From the NCBI GenBank assembly GCA_947359465.1, contig OX375882.1, positions 54,124,509 to 54,188,508 on the forward strand: 64,000 nucleotides of DNA, in the 5' to 3' direction. A program made the translations under genes and the position numbers. This DNA comes from Metellina segmentata (lineage: Eukaryota > Arthropoda > Arachnida > Araneae > Tetragnathidae). The notes beneath the pieces were generated by a model. It did not search any database and was not told the origin of the DNA. It saw only the letters and a program-made list of their open reading frames with translations. Below are positions 1 to 12,400 of this stretch, piece by piece (the first letter of the stretch is position 1; the number at the start of each line of letters is the position of its first letter).

Positions 1-930
1 GGAATCATGTGTCGCAAAACGATTTCCTACTTTACCTAAATGTGTTGCTCTATTTTTCGAAATCGGAGCTGATCCTTGACCGATCTGGCTATCATTTCAC
101 GATTTACTCAACGTCACAGGAGTGGGACAACGGATGCTTTTTTTTCCTCTTTATTTTCAAAATCTGTGAGTTCGTGTTTTTATTAAATATAAAAATAAAT
201 GCTTTTTCGTTGTCGGTTTCAAAAATGTAATTAAAATATGTTACTTCTCTCCGCAAAATCAAGATTTATTTTGATACCTCGAGTTTATATTTCAACTGTG
301 ATTTTAATTTTTCACAATTATGTTTCCAAACAAAGAAATTCTATAAAAAAAAAGGCGGAGATAAATTTTTGTTAGTCAGACTAATAAAAATAAAACAGGC
401 TTCCATTTATATTGAACGATATTTTGAATTATTTCTTCAAAATAATGCAACGGGGCTTGACTTTGTTCCTGGTCTAAAGAAAGTGACAAAGAATGTAATT
501 AGCCCTCATCTTTTAAAAACATTTAAATTTTTCATGAATTATCTGAAAACCTTCAGTATTCATGTTCAAAATGTAATTTGTGTTTGTAGACATCCATCTT
601 CTAACTAAATAGACAAAGCATGGGGACGGTGTCGCTTAGTAAGTAGAATTATGAATCGTCTTGGGCCATCGAAATTAGTGTTTTTAATCACGCCGGATAA
701 ACACTTTAGCCTTTCAATAATTTGTTCACCATTAGGTATTCACACTTTTTCCCACAACCACTTGAAAGATCTTTGAACCAAACCATGGGGAAAATTACAT
801 AAATCTACGACCACATGCTCCGTCTATTTCATTAGAAGGTCCATGCTTGGGGATTGTGTGCAGAAATTGTTCTAAGGAAACGGAAAGAAATGTATAAATT
901 TGTGCAATTGCATTGAGTATTTGGGTTGCA
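1..930. other. AT-rich flank, no gene recognised
   Basis: Open frames here are short (under 80 codons), low-complexity and lack splice context. I see no transposon ends or conserved domain. Confidence 0.5.
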
Positions 931-1660
931 TTATTTTATTTCACGAGGGTCTCGTCCTCTAAGCTAGTTACTGGGTCCCGGAGCGAAGATTGTAGGGGTA
1001 CCTGAGCTTGTTACCAACGAACCCCGCTCTCTATATAGATTCAACGGTCCCCTCACTTGTCACTAGCTAAAGTTGATTATAGTGTGAAGTGAGGAGGTCT
1101 TGACAGTTTTAAGTCGTTACGAGCTCACAGAAAGCCGAAAGTTGTGACCGGGGGACAGGTTCCAACAATGGGCAGGTAATAAAGTAGCCCGCCCTCAGCG
1201 ACCAGTGTGTCTTCATACCTCCCCGCGCTATCGCCTTATTTCACGGCTATAGACCATTGAAGGGGAAGCTTCTTTTAATACTTGACAGGCGGATAGGTAA
1301 TCGGTTCTGCTGACCCTCTTCACTATCGGCACTCTTTGCCCTCAGGGGCAAAGGAGCAAATAGGTAGTCTCGTTCGTCATCAGGTATCACTTTGTGCGTG
1401 TCTGTCTGTATGTGCGGATGGAATGTCGGCACATTCCTTCTCGTTCCATAGGTGGCCCTCATTTCGTTATTTTTATTTGTGGCCTGCCTACCACAGACGG
1501 CGCCTTTCTCGCTCTTTCAATGGACTCCGCGCCTTTGTGGCTTTGTATTGGTAACTGGCATTGAGATGAAAGTGGGATTGGAGATTGGGGGTATTCACTC
1601 TGTAACTTCATTCGGTACAACTTAATTTGTGTACAGTCCACCTCGTATTTTTAAAATTTA
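931..1660. other. GC-richer unclassified block
   Basis: This stretch is clearly richer in G, C and CpG than its surroundings. It holds overlapping open frames of 60-72 codons on both strands that resemble nothing I know. An imperfect inverted repeat (CCTCACTTGTCACTA near 1053 against TAGTGTGAAGTGAGG near 1080) could form a hairpin. It might be a 5' exon, a promoter or an old repeat; the sequence does not decide. Confidence 0.35.
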
Positions 1661-1736
1661 TTCTAGAAACGGATAATATCTCAGACATGCCCCTTATTTA
1701 AATAAAATTAGGCTTTTAAGTACAGCAATTGTGTGA

Positions 1737-1820
1737 GGATAAGATAACCCTCCAAGTAGTATCGGCGAGATATCTTATCCCCAAGATCTGACTGAGTTTG
1801 CTTACGACGAGGTACCTCGT
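1737..1820. repeat. Cluster of short palindromes
   Basis: GGATAAGATA at 1737-1746 is exactly inverted at 1771-1780, separated by 24 bases, so two GATA-factor-like cores face each other. A perfect 14-base palindrome, ACGAGGTACCTCGT, follows at 1807-1820. They could be regulatory or the remains of a mobile-element end. Confidence 0.4.
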
Positions 1821-1829
1821 TAGCAAGAT

Positions 1830-3020
1830 GTTGTCGATTCTTTGATGATGACGAGATCAAGATCTGTTCAGTTTTCTTCTTATGACGAGATTTCTAGTAG
1901 AGGAAACCACCAAGAGTGTACAGAATGCGTATAATATTTTAAGTCAAATGCAAGTCAGTGCAAGGGATAGTTCCAAAACATTGAGTCATGTTATATGCGT
2001 ATAGGAAATAGAGCCTTTATCAAACATCTTTTCATATTCCGTTTTGATTTCTATTTTCCTAAATATTTCAGCTTTATATAAAGTGCATTATATTCGCATT
2101 TTCAATCATTTTTCCATGTTTTTTCATCTGCTCATTTGGTAATATTGGCGCATTATATTAAAGCTTTCAAACTGTCTGTTGTGGCAGTATTTTTATCAAT
2201 CAGATGCTTAGAATACAATATTCGCACAAAAATGAGATGCTTAGGTATTGAAATAGGAAATTTAAAAGAGTGTTTTATCTTGAAATTCCATTAATATAAA
2301 CCACGATCCTGAGCTGGTTCTTGAGGGCCTTTAGTTTCACTGGCTAATAGACTTGGTGTTATTTATTTATGCCAAGTGAGTTAAGTAATAACACGATAAT
2401 TTAAATCGCATTATTATTGGCATTCAATGCGTTTTTGGCGATTTATTTAATATACAAATTAAACAAGCTCGAATTATTCATGCTGTTACTTGAAAGAACT
2501 TCATATTTTACCAAAAACCTGATGACTTATAATTTTAGGTAATTTCATAATTTTATTTGTTTTTTAGTATATTTTATCCGTTTTATTTTATTTTATGACA
2601 CGCATTTTTATATTTAAAAGGGAGGGAGAGATTATTTAGAAAATGAGCCTCTTTTACCCACAACTAAACACAAAAATGTGATTGGAGTTAATTTAATCAC
2701 AAGTAAATATTTTTATTATCTCGGTGCTTTAGTAATGTTTTTGATTATTACAACTAATACTATTACCAAAAAGAACAGTATTCATAACTAATATATATAT
2801 ATATATAGTAATGAGTATACTGATTATCAAAAACATAACTATACATATTAATATATTTTATCCTTAATACTTCTTTTGATAACTCGTATTCTAAATTTGA
2901 AATTTGGGGAAGACAACTTATCGTATGTGCCACAACGTACACCGAAAAAATGTGACGCGGAATGAGTTCAATCATTGACAAATTTCGTATTGTCTCAGCG
3001 CTTTATTGATGTTTTTAGAC
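1830..3020. other. AT-rich DNA without recognised genes
   Basis: No conserved coding or transposon signal. A short (TA)n microsatellite lies near 2790-2810. Confidence 0.45.
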
Positions 3021-3900
3021 CATAAAAATGATCTTAAGTATTCCGCCCTACGTGTGAAAGCTTCTTCATTGTTGGTGCTAGGCGGAAATTCCTGCTATAC
3101 AAGGCGCGTTATTGAAAGAGACTTTCACCACCGCTGTTAAAGGACAAGATTCCTGCCGTACCTTTGATTTCCCAGAGCGATGCCCTTTAACCCTGTCTCT
3201 TTTCTTCTGAATCGTCGGAGGAACCAAAAGAGGTTTCTTCCAGAAAACATTCCTAAACAAGCGATCATCCCTTTAAACGCAAGTGCCCCCCAAATAGTTT
3301 CTTGGAGCACAAAAGGAGAACTTAACTACACGGTGGCCCCGTTGGAAAGTCGGCGTAGGGGGCGATAAACTGACATCTCCACAAACACAGTTCCATCCGT
3401 CATACTCCCCTGTGGTTGCTTCCATTAAGGACGCTTCTGATGAGCCGCCAGGTATACCCCCAGGGGTCCATCTGACGTCTCTATTATAGAAGGCGGTCAC
3501 CTCAATCTTGCACAGAGGCATGTTTTCTCGGAATGGCCTTTTGTGATGTCCGTGGACTTCAGGGATACTCTCTGGGCTGACAAATGTGCGAGAGAGACCG
3601 ACGCCCCCCAATAGCTTGCTGATTGTCGAAGTGGACGGTGGTGGAAATTTACGATTTTAAATGCGTTTCTCGGAGGGATACGGTCGGTTATTTGCGACAA
3701 TGGCTGAATGACAGAGTGCTTCAATGGCTGCTGGGACTTGTTAAAGTTAGCGGTTTGGTAATAAACGAGGCGTTGGAAGGTTTTTCCCTGCAGCATCGCC
3801 TTAGCGCAGTGAGTGTTTTTATGCTTTGATCTGACCGTAGGGCAGACCCCCCCCCCCAATATACTGGATTCAAGTTCGCTGAGTGCCTTAGGACTTATGG
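3021..3900. other. Second GC-richer unclassified block
   Basis: Local GC rises and overlapping open frames of 60-120 codons occur on both strands. The longest on the - strand (3497-3859 and 3273-3611) do not resemble a known family. A run of ten C residues lies at about 3849-3858. It may be an untranslated exon, CpG-rich regulatory DNA or an old element. Confidence 0.35.
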
Positions 3901-4590
3901 TTGTTGACCTTCGCCTCTGTAGTTAGAGTTTTAGATTTTGCGTTGCGTTAGTTTGTAAAATGAGGTTGCCGAAGTTTAGAATTTGTTAGTAGAGATTAGA
4001 AATCGGATTAGTTATTTGAATTTATTTTTAAAGGCTTGAATCATCACATTGCAGAAGCTACCAGGATAATGTGTTTGAAGCTTTGAGGATTGGAATCGTA
4101 TTTTTTTGTTCATTATTGTATTTTGTACAAATATGCAAAGCATGGTCAAAAGAATCCTACTTCTTTTGGAGAAACACACTTAGGTGACTTTTGTTAGGGA
4201 GAGGAATTTTAATCCATCGTTTTCTCAGAATTAGGATTTTTTTGACTTTATGATCCACTTGTAATGCGATGATATATAATATGTCCTTTCATTTTATCAA
4301 TTTCCATAATAAGCTATGTGTTTACTGGACACTGGAGTATGTCTCAGCAAGTTTATTACACTGTGTAAACTTGTGATTTATCCAAATAAATATTAAAAAG
4401 CATTACGTACGAGCGTTTTTAAATACGTAAATTTCCAACTTAAATACATGCCTTACATACTTACTTAATCAAACCTGTTAAAGTTAATTTTATTTGGGGA
4501 ACACGCATATCAGTTTTCGTGCACAGGAGGCATTGATCCGCTGCACGAATGCAAAATGGAGCGTAACATTTTTTTAAGTATTGAACTTTT
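3901..4590. other. AT-rich DNA, nothing recognised
   Basis: No coding, RNA or transposon signal was found. Confidence 0.4.
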
Positions 4591-4594
4591 TTAA

Positions 4595-5210
4595 ATTTTA
4601 ACCCGAGTTCGTGTACGTGCACAAAACACAATATTTTAAGAACTGGATTGTTCAATTGAACCAAATCGAATCGAATTTATAAGTTTGCGATTAATTTCCC
4701 CATCAAAATACCCTGAGACAAAATTAGAATATACAATATAATGAACAATACCAAAAAATGTCTTAACTTAAAAAAAACTAGATAGTTAGCAAAGGTTTTT
4801 GGAGAACCTGAGTTCATGTGCGTGTTTATGTGCACAAAACAGAATATTTTAAGTACTTGATTATTGCTCAATTGAACCGAATCGAATTTATAAGTTTGCG
4901 ATTAATATCCCCATCAAAATACCCTGAGACAAAATTAGAATATACAATATAATGAACAATACCAAAAAATGCCTTAACTTAAAAAAAACCTAGATAGCTA
5001 GCAAATGTTTTTGGAGAACCTGAGTTCGTGTGCGTGCACAAAACAGAATATTTTAAGAACTTGATTGCTCAATTGAACCAAATCGAATCGAATTTACAAG
5101 TTTGCGATTAATATCCCCATCAAAATACCTTGAGACAAAATTAGAATATAGAATATGATGAACATTACCAAAACATGCCTTAACATAAAAAAACTAGATA
5201 GGTAAATACA
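4595..5210. repeat. Tandem repeat, about 208-bp unit, three copies
   Basis: The same block recurs three times head to tail. Each copy carries GAGTTCGTG, TGCACAAAAC, then ATCGAATTTATAAGTTTGCG and CCCATCAAAATACC. The GTTTGCGATTAAT landmark falls at about 4683, 4894 and 5100, giving unit lengths of 211 and 206 bp. Copies differ by scattered substitutions and small indels. The block stops before the CpG-rich region. Confidence 0.85.
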
Positions 5211-5299
5211 TAATCTTGTATTTTTATTATTATTTTCCGTTTTATCTTCCTCATATGCATTCGTTTCAAAAATGAGAAGAAATGTCTTTTTCTATCAAT

Positions 5300-6250
5300 T
5301 CAGAATAGAACTAAGTCATGCGGGGTAAAATCTTCTTGTTGGGTTCAAGATATTCAAATCCGCCACACAGCGACCCTCATTCAAAAACACTCTTCCTTTG
5401 TTTTTGGAAAAAGCGTGGCTCTATCGGTTTGTTGATAGTGATGCGTCAATGCCGCGATCTGATGTCTACTCTTTTCCATCGTTTCGAGGAATCCGGTCTT
5501 GGCGCAGGTAATGTTTTCTTCGGAGGTGGGCCAACGGCACGGTGGTCCAGGACCTTTTTTTTTATGCCCGTGCCGTCCCTTCCCACCGGCGAGCTAAAAA
5601 GAAGGGGGAAAAGAAAACCCGAAACGAAAATTGCGAGCAAAGAAGAAGCCTCGCGTCTCGTTTGCGGGCGCAAAAAGGCGTCGCCTTCTGGGTTGTTGTC
5701 AGCTGCCCCGCCCCATCTGCCCTGGCGCTGTGTCGGGGCTCTCCGCTGCAAAGAGATGATGCGCCCTGTAATTGTCGGACTGTGATAGCTTCATTTGGAG
5801 ATCCGTGGTGGTTGACCGCTTCTTTCTTTCCCTTCTCCTTTTTTTATTGGTATTGTTTATTGTAATAGCCGGGGTGGAGGCAGAGGCACGCTCGTGTGTG
5901 GGCCGCGGTTTCGTCCGATCGTTTTTCGTTTCTTGTTTGCTTCTTGGCTCCGCTGCGTTTGTGATAGATTTGTTCTGGTACCGCTATATAAATAAAGCCC
6001 CAGTGAGATATCGCCGGTGCTGTGGGAGGGGTCGCGGGCTCGGTGTCGGTGCTCTATCAAGAGAGGAATGCCTCGCCGTGCCTCAATTATTCGACGTTTT
6101 TTCCCGGGGAGATACACCGGGTTTCGGGGCCATTCTGTCAGTTTTGCGGCAGCCTTTTCTGGGTTTTAATAGCGTTGATTGCTTTGTCCGCTGAGATTGG
6201 CGATTTTTCTGTGGTTGGTGGCGAACATGTGTAATTTGTCTTTGTGAGTA
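5300..6250 (+). promoter_or_regulatory. CpG-rich block, possible promoter and 5' exon region
   Basis: This is the most CpG-rich unique sequence in the window. It contains a TATA-like box and a good splice-donor match (GCGCAG then gtaatg near 5507). It lies about 3 kb upstream of the first confident exon of the Spitz-like gene on the same strand, so a role as its promoter or 5' untranslated exon is plausible. Long open frames occur here in several phases, as expected for GC-rich DNA, but none resembles a known protein. Confidence 0.35.
5985..5994 (+). promoter_or_regulatory. TATA-box-like sequence
   Basis: TATATAAATA lies within CpG-rich DNA, upstream of and on the same strand as the Spitz-like gene. 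No clear initiator element is seen at the expected distance, so this is a candidate only. Confidence 0.3.
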
Positions 6251-6452
6251 GTCAAAGGCCCCCCACATCTTCACTTCAGCACTAAGTCAATTGAGGAGTC
6301 GCTAAAAATTTTAGTTCCACTTATGCCCGGTGCACACATCCGGTTTTTCAACGTGCGGCGCCGGTGCCGTGCCGCAAGTGCGGTCTGAGATACATTAGGC
6401 CCGGTGCACACATCCGGTTTTTCACGGCGGCACCGAAGCCCAACTGTGCACA

Positions 6453-6771
6453 CATAACCGTGAAATGACGCACGAACTCATTTCGCGCCATTTGCGATAA
6501 ATACTCTATCGAAGAAAAGTGTTTATTTTGCTTACTTGGTGTAAAAAAAGTATATTTTGAAACAACGTTAGTTAGACGTTACTGGATACAACCGTTTATT
6601 AATTATTACTTATATTCCATTTGTTTATGAAAACAAGGTACTTACTTTACAACAGAGACGCGTGTGCGGCGAACTGCGGCGACGGGGGGAACTGCGGTAC
6701 ATTTTGCACGCAAGTTGGACGTGCGTCGCCCCAGCGGCGCTGGAGGCATGTGTGCACTGCTCCATTGGATC
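6453..6771 (+). repeat. Left arm of a perfect 319-bp inverted repeat
   Basis: Base for base this is the reverse complement of 6862-7180; the stretches I compared had no mismatch. The identical open frame starting MFMKTRYLLY on both strands follows from the symmetry and is not a gene. Confidence 0.9.
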
Positions 6772-6861
6772 TAAGGCCCGGTGCACACATTGGGTTTCAA
6801 TCGCCGGTTTTCCAAAGTGCGGCGCCGCTGCCGCAACGCAAGTGCGGTCTGAGATACGTTC

Positions 6862-7180
6862 GATCCAATGGAGCAGTGCACACATGCCTCCAGCGCCGCT
6901 GGGGCGACGCACGTCCAACTTGCGTGCAAAATGTACCGCAGTTCCCCCCGTCGCCGCAGTTCGCCGCACACGCGTCTCTGTTGTAAAGTAAGTACCTTGT
7001 TTTCATAAACAAATGGAATATAAGTAATAATTAATAAACGGTTGTATCCAGTAACGTCTAACTAACGTTGTTTCAAAATATACTTTTTTTACACCAAGTA
7101 AGCAAAATAAACACTTTTCTTCGATAGAGTATTTATCGCAAATGGCGCGAAATGAGTTCGTGCGTCATTTCACGGTTATG
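6862..7180 (-). repeat. Right arm of the perfect 319-bp inverted repeat
   Basis: Mirror of 6453-6771 across a 90-bp spacer (6772-6861). The spacer itself recurs in reverse at about 7181-7266, so the whole structure is a nested palindrome. Confidence 0.9.
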
Positions 7181-7640
7181 CGTATCTCAGACCGCACTTG
7201 CGTTGCGGCAGCGGCGCCGCACTTTGGAAAACCGGCGATTGAAACCCGATGTGTGCACCGAGCCTTAGATCCAATGGAGTAGTGCACACATGCCTCCGGC
7301 GCCGCTGTGGCGACACACGTCCAACTTGCGTGCAAAATGTACCGCATTTCCCCCCGTCGCCGCAGTTCGCCGCACACGCGTCTCCGTTCTGAAGTGCCTT
7401 GTTTTCATAAATAAATGAAATATAAACAATAATTAATAAATGGTTCTATCCAGTAACGTCTATTTTGTTTCAAAATATACTTTTTTGTAAACCAAGAAAG
7501 CGAAATAAACACGTTTTCTTCGATAGAATTGTGTCGCAAATGGCGCGAAATGAGTACTTGCGTCATTTCACGGTTATCTGTGCATAGTTGGGCTTCGGTG
7601 CCGCCCGTTGAAAAATCGAATGTATGCACCGGGCCTTAAT

Positions 7641-9298
7641 GTTTAACCGGAATAAGCGCACAGTTTCCTCTTTATTTTGCACAATTTGACCGTAAATACG
7701 ATGGTTTGTTATTTTTAGGTTTTATGGCTCAAAGACCATATTTGACCAAGCTATGTAAAACAACGTCAAGTAAATGGACACACACTTATATAAATACAAT
7801 GGAAACATAACTTTATCAACCTATAAACAAATTGCTCATTCCGGTGCAAAATAATAATTTTTACTTTTGCGTGCACATAGCCCTTAGACATGGTGCTGGC
7901 AACTGTCTATACTCACTTGAAAGTAGTAATTACATTCGGATTAACAATGTAAAGTTGAAGAACTGATATTTAAGATATGTTATTTCCATTTTCCTCTAAG
8001 AATATTGAATCGAGGTTTTAATTTGAATACGAAAGCGTAATTACAAACGTGACGTGTCTTTGTGTTTTGGGGGGACAATCGTTGCTCAGTGGGTTTGCCC
8101 ACTGCTCTAACGACTTGTGGATTGTATGTGGTACAGTTATGGTTTCCGTTGGATGCGATTCTACAGTGGTTATATTTCTCTTTTATGCGTCAGTAAGCAC
8201 TTTCCTTGCGTGTGTATATTTGACTGACATTGTTTGGCGTACCCCTTAGCCAGTGGTTGGTAGAAAATTCAAATTAATTCATAAAAGACGTAAGGGTTTA
8301 TAATACATAATTTTCGGACTGAAGGACCAGAAAGATCAGTTCTACAATCCGCTGTATCCATTTTTCCAAAAAAAAAAAAGTTGTTCCTAACCTTAAGCGC
8401 CTCTACAAACATGTACCAAATCAGAATTTGGTATTTTTTCCGTGATTACAAAAATAGCAAAATAATAACATAGCTCGTATTTTTCCGACAGTTTACATAT
8501 CTCTTAATTTCTTTAGATATTTGATTTGGTGGAGATATCAGGTTTACTAAACATCCTTTCAATTTCAAAATCTGTTCAAATTCTACAAATCCTTTGCACG
8601 AAATGTTTTATTTAAAATCTTGCTTACAAATTGGACAATGGTGTAATTCTACATTTTTAAGAGTTTGTTAACAAAAGAACATTTGCAGAAAAAAGTTGTT
8701 CTTGAATAAAATACAAGCAGCAAGCAACGCCAAAAAGATTTAATGGCGATACGGGAAGAGGAAACACTATTCGAAATATCCTTCCGCGTCTTCGAAGAGA
8801 TACGATCAACGCAAGTATTTCTATCACTGCCCTGTGGAAAAGGCTTTCTTGTCTTCGGAATGATAATTCGTAAGGTGATATGTTGTTCGTTTTAATTCAC
8901 GATTCTGTTTTACCTTGGATTTATTTTTTGAATTCCACCTTGAAAACACCAGTGAAGATTCTATTCAATTTCTGTAGCAGAGATTTAAATCTTATCCAAA
9001 ATAATCTTTTAAAAGTTGAACATGGAGTGTTTTTATAGAATTTAATTTTTATATTTAAAATCTCTTATCCCTACATTGGCACTATTTAAATTGATTTGCT
9101 TGGAAATGCATGTGAATATTCGAACATTTTATAGCTCAGTGGGAAACAGCAAGAGGGGTAGCAATTTCAAACGTGCGAGCACGTCAATCAAAATGTTTTG
9201 ACATTTTAATGTGGATTTAATTCAATTCAGTTATTTATAAGTTCGTATATTTAAACAACGTTCCTTATTAAATGGTTTTTTTTTTTAATCTTTTCCAG
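7641..9298. other. Upstream or intronic DNA of the EGF-ligand gene
   Basis: AT-rich sequence ending in a good acceptor (a T-rich tract then TTTTCCAG at 9291-9298). The only open frame of interest is 8139-8213, a hydrophobic Met-initiated stretch that could be a signal peptide; it is discussed as a finding because its donor site is weak. Confidence 0.4.
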
Positions 9299-9470
9299 CT
9301 TGCTGTTCCTCTAGGTCGACTCCAAAACCTCGGCCAACTATAACCACAGCGCGTCCTAATGTTACTTTCGAGACGTACGCTTGCCCCGAAGCTTATGCCA
9401 AGTGGTATTGTCTCAACGGAGCCACGTGCTTCGCAATCAAGATAAGGGACTCCATCTTATATAATTGCGA
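9299..9470 (+). CDS. spi: spi-like exon: N-terminus of mature ligand and first half of EGF domain
   Basis: Bounded by acceptor TTTTCCAG and donor GAgtaagt. Two leading bases finish a codon from an upstream exon, so that exon must end in phase 1. It encodes CCSSRSTPKPR, a Thr/Pro linker with an N-glycosylation sequon (NVT), and EGF cysteines 1-4. The exon ends inside the Glu codon between cysteines 4 and 5, the phase-2 intron position typical of ErbB-ligand EGF domains. Confidence 0.93.
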
Positions 9471-12400
9471 GTAAGTATCTAATGATAGAACGAGTGTATT
9501 AAATGTATAATCTTTTTACCATTTTCCATTCGATCAAAATACTGCATATTTTTATTGAATGGAAGCGATTGCCTCATAAAAAATAGAGATGTCATCGCAT
9601 AGATAGTTTTTGAATTCACTTTACTTCAAAAGAATAGAAAAATATTAAAGCAATTGTCTTAATATCACATTAAGATCCGCCTTTGTAAAATAAATTGAGG
9701 GTAAACTGAAACGATATATATAATAAACAACAGTCATAATTTTTACTTCTATAGATTCCCCAAGTTTATATTTAGTTCAATTAAAATTTTTATAGAAGTG
9801 TATGGAGGTGAGGAAAACAACCACATAGAAATGTGCAAGATAGTCTTCTAATCGAAACTTCGGGTATTGCGCGTAGATTAAACTCTTGATCCAATAAGTT
9901 GCTTATAGTTTTATTTGATTTAGATTTAGAAATCATAGTTACTGATCGGAAATTTTAGTGTCGATCTATGAAGGACGCTCGTTTGCCAACCGATAAACCA
10001 CAGGAATCAGAACAAATTAAAAGAAAATTCTTTTAAGTAGTCCAAAGATTAAAGTATAATGATTTGAAACAGTGGAAGAATCTCGCAAAAAGAACAATTC
10101 AGTATACGAGTAACAAATTAGTTTTCTGCATCTATTTCCACTCCACTTATACAAAGAGCGCTTAACCTTTTCTAACCCAACTAGGGGTAAACTTTAGAGT
10201 AACCACGGATTCAAATTTGTCAATGTTTAATGAACACTTAAATATGCGAGTCTATGGTTACAATATAGAATTTTACCCTTTACTGAGTTTCAAGGGAAAA
10301 ACCAATCAAAATATATGGACATCTAAAGCAAAGAGGTTAAACTGATTTTTATAAAGGTGCTTTGTGTTATTAAATAGATTGTCAATGTTTGCCACCAATA
10401 ACCGTTGATTTTATCGTTCCAGATGCGCGGACGGCTACATGGGGCAGCGCTGTGAGTTCAAAGATTTGGACGGTTCCTATCTCCGTAAGTACGCACCATT
10501 TGATGTTCTCTCAAGTGGTTGGTCGGTAAAAGTAAAGGAGTTTAATGTACATTGCTGTTCTTTCGTTTTTAAGTCTTTTTGTGTTGTGTTCTATTGCATT
10601 GATGTGTATTTATTTTTTGGTTGGGGTAGATTGTATATATTTTGACGCGGAGGTACCTCGAATTCGGAACATTACGTTAAGCTCACAAAACGCGTAAAGG
10701 AAATTTTAAACTCACCTCACAAAGTGAAAGACGAATTTATTTACCTTACAGTTGAAAAACTTGCTTCAGAGTATTGAATTGCAGTTATCAGATGTTTTAA
10801 TTAGCTTTCATTTTGCGTTCCGGGAAAAAAATCAAACGGGTTTAACAACGATTGCCTGAAACTGAGAATAAAATAATAATTTTCAGAAGAAAAAATTTTT
10901 TCGATACTTTTTAACTTAATCAAGTTAAGTTTTGCGTTAGCTAGTATTATATACGAGCAAGAATAATATAGGACACTTCAATTTATTAGGGCCTTCTGGC
11001 AATTAGTATTAATGAAACTGCGATTTTAATGATGCAAATTAAATCGTGGTTTCAGATGACTTAATGTTATATGCTGTTCTCAGTCAGTAGTTCAATCGAT
11101 CCCAAAGCATATTGAGAAAGTAGTATTTGTGTCTGTAAGATATGACACATCTATAATATGAGAAGAAAAATTGTGGGCTCAGAAGAATATGCATAACAGA
11201 TATAAATTGAAGACATTGACTTTTCCAGATTTAATGTTTTTTCAAATAATTTCATGCTTTTTGTACTTTTTTATTGAATTGTTCTTATGATTGGTGTGTG
11301 AATGATTGCAGCCCATAAGGCAATCAAAATATGTATAGAACTGCATTGAGATCTGAGTTTTTCAATGAAATATTCATACATAATTAATTTTGTTGTTCGA
11401 GGCCTGCTTTTGATTACATTTTAGAATGTTCTACAAGCCAACCATGAGAGGAACTTTCAGTGCAAACAAACAAACCAAACGGAAAGGAATGATTTTACTT
11501 CCGCTACTCAAATGAATCTCGCATGATGCATATCGGGGTTACCATAAATCGCCATTTGGGCTCCGTTTGGCATTTAATCTAATTGGCGGTGACCAATAAA
11601 CTATCTTCTTGCAATTCGGATTGCATTCCTTGTAATTTTTACTAACGATGAGCTCAAATCGTATTCGAGAAAGAAGCCAAGTGATGTCATATCCGGAATA
11701 CGTACGTAAAAGTCGTCCACCGCAGAAACATTACCTTCATTTGCATACAACTTGACAGAAGTCTCGTTGTGTGGTCGTATATCCTAAGCTGAAGGGCTCT
11801 CGCATTTTCAGGAATCGAATGGAATTGTAGTAATCATAATATAAGCCGATCATAACTTATTGAAACCTTCCAACATGTTAATTCATTAAACGATCCGGAA
11901 ATACATATAAAAATAAAAAATTCCCCGATCTAATCAAACAAATATCTTTTTCCACGTTTTCACAAAACGCATAGGAATTTTCGGAACTTGTTTTGAAAAA
12001 TTTACTATACTGTTTTATTCTATCATCTGAATAAAGTCTTAAAATTTTCAAAATCGTTTTCAAATTAGTTTCGAGAGCTTTGATAAAACTTCGAAGTATT
12101 TATCACAAATATGAACACCCGAATCTATGGGCTTCTCAATCATTCATCACCAAATAATTACTCTGGAGTTTTTGTTTAATCTGTCGTCTTTTCATCCTAA
12201 TAGCCAGCAGAGAGAGAGAGATCCAAAGAGCGGGCATAGCTGGTGGATTGCTAATAGTAATCTTAATCATAGCCTTTTTCTATCTCACCTACTGTCTAAC
12301 GACGTAAGTATGGCTTAATACTTTCATTATATTCCTTTGTGATAAGTTTGACAATTTTATTTTTAACATTGGTTTTTAACTAACATAAAACAATGAGATG

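Larger units (their letters stand above)
6325..7640. mobile_element. Composite foldback/MITE cluster
   Basis: Several related units are bounded by GGCCCGGTGCACACAT motifs, seen near 6327, 6398, 6777, 7250 (inverted) and 7626 (inverted). Those near 6398 and 7626 abut TTA, which would fit a 3-bp target duplication of the PIF/Harbinger kind. The core is a perfect long inverted repeat, annotated separately. From 7181 to 7640 a diverged third unit repeats the central spacer in reverse and then the right arm, ending TGCACCGGGCCTTA. No transposase is encoded, so the cluster is non-autonomous. Confidence 0.7.

Noticed and set aside
3273..3859. Overlapping - strand frames of 112 and 120 codons
   Set aside because: Composition looks like chance in GC-rich DNA and no family is recognised.
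5772..6194. Open frame with a signal-peptide-like hydrophobic stretch
   Set aside because: The hydrophobic run comes from a pyrimidine-rich tract that looks more like a splice acceptor. The only phase-1 exit is a poor donor, and nothing downstream resembles a domain.
6621..7012. Overlapping open frames of 109-121 codons on both strands
   Set aside because: They come from the perfect inverted repeat: the same frame appears on both strands, and the protein has no recognisable domain.
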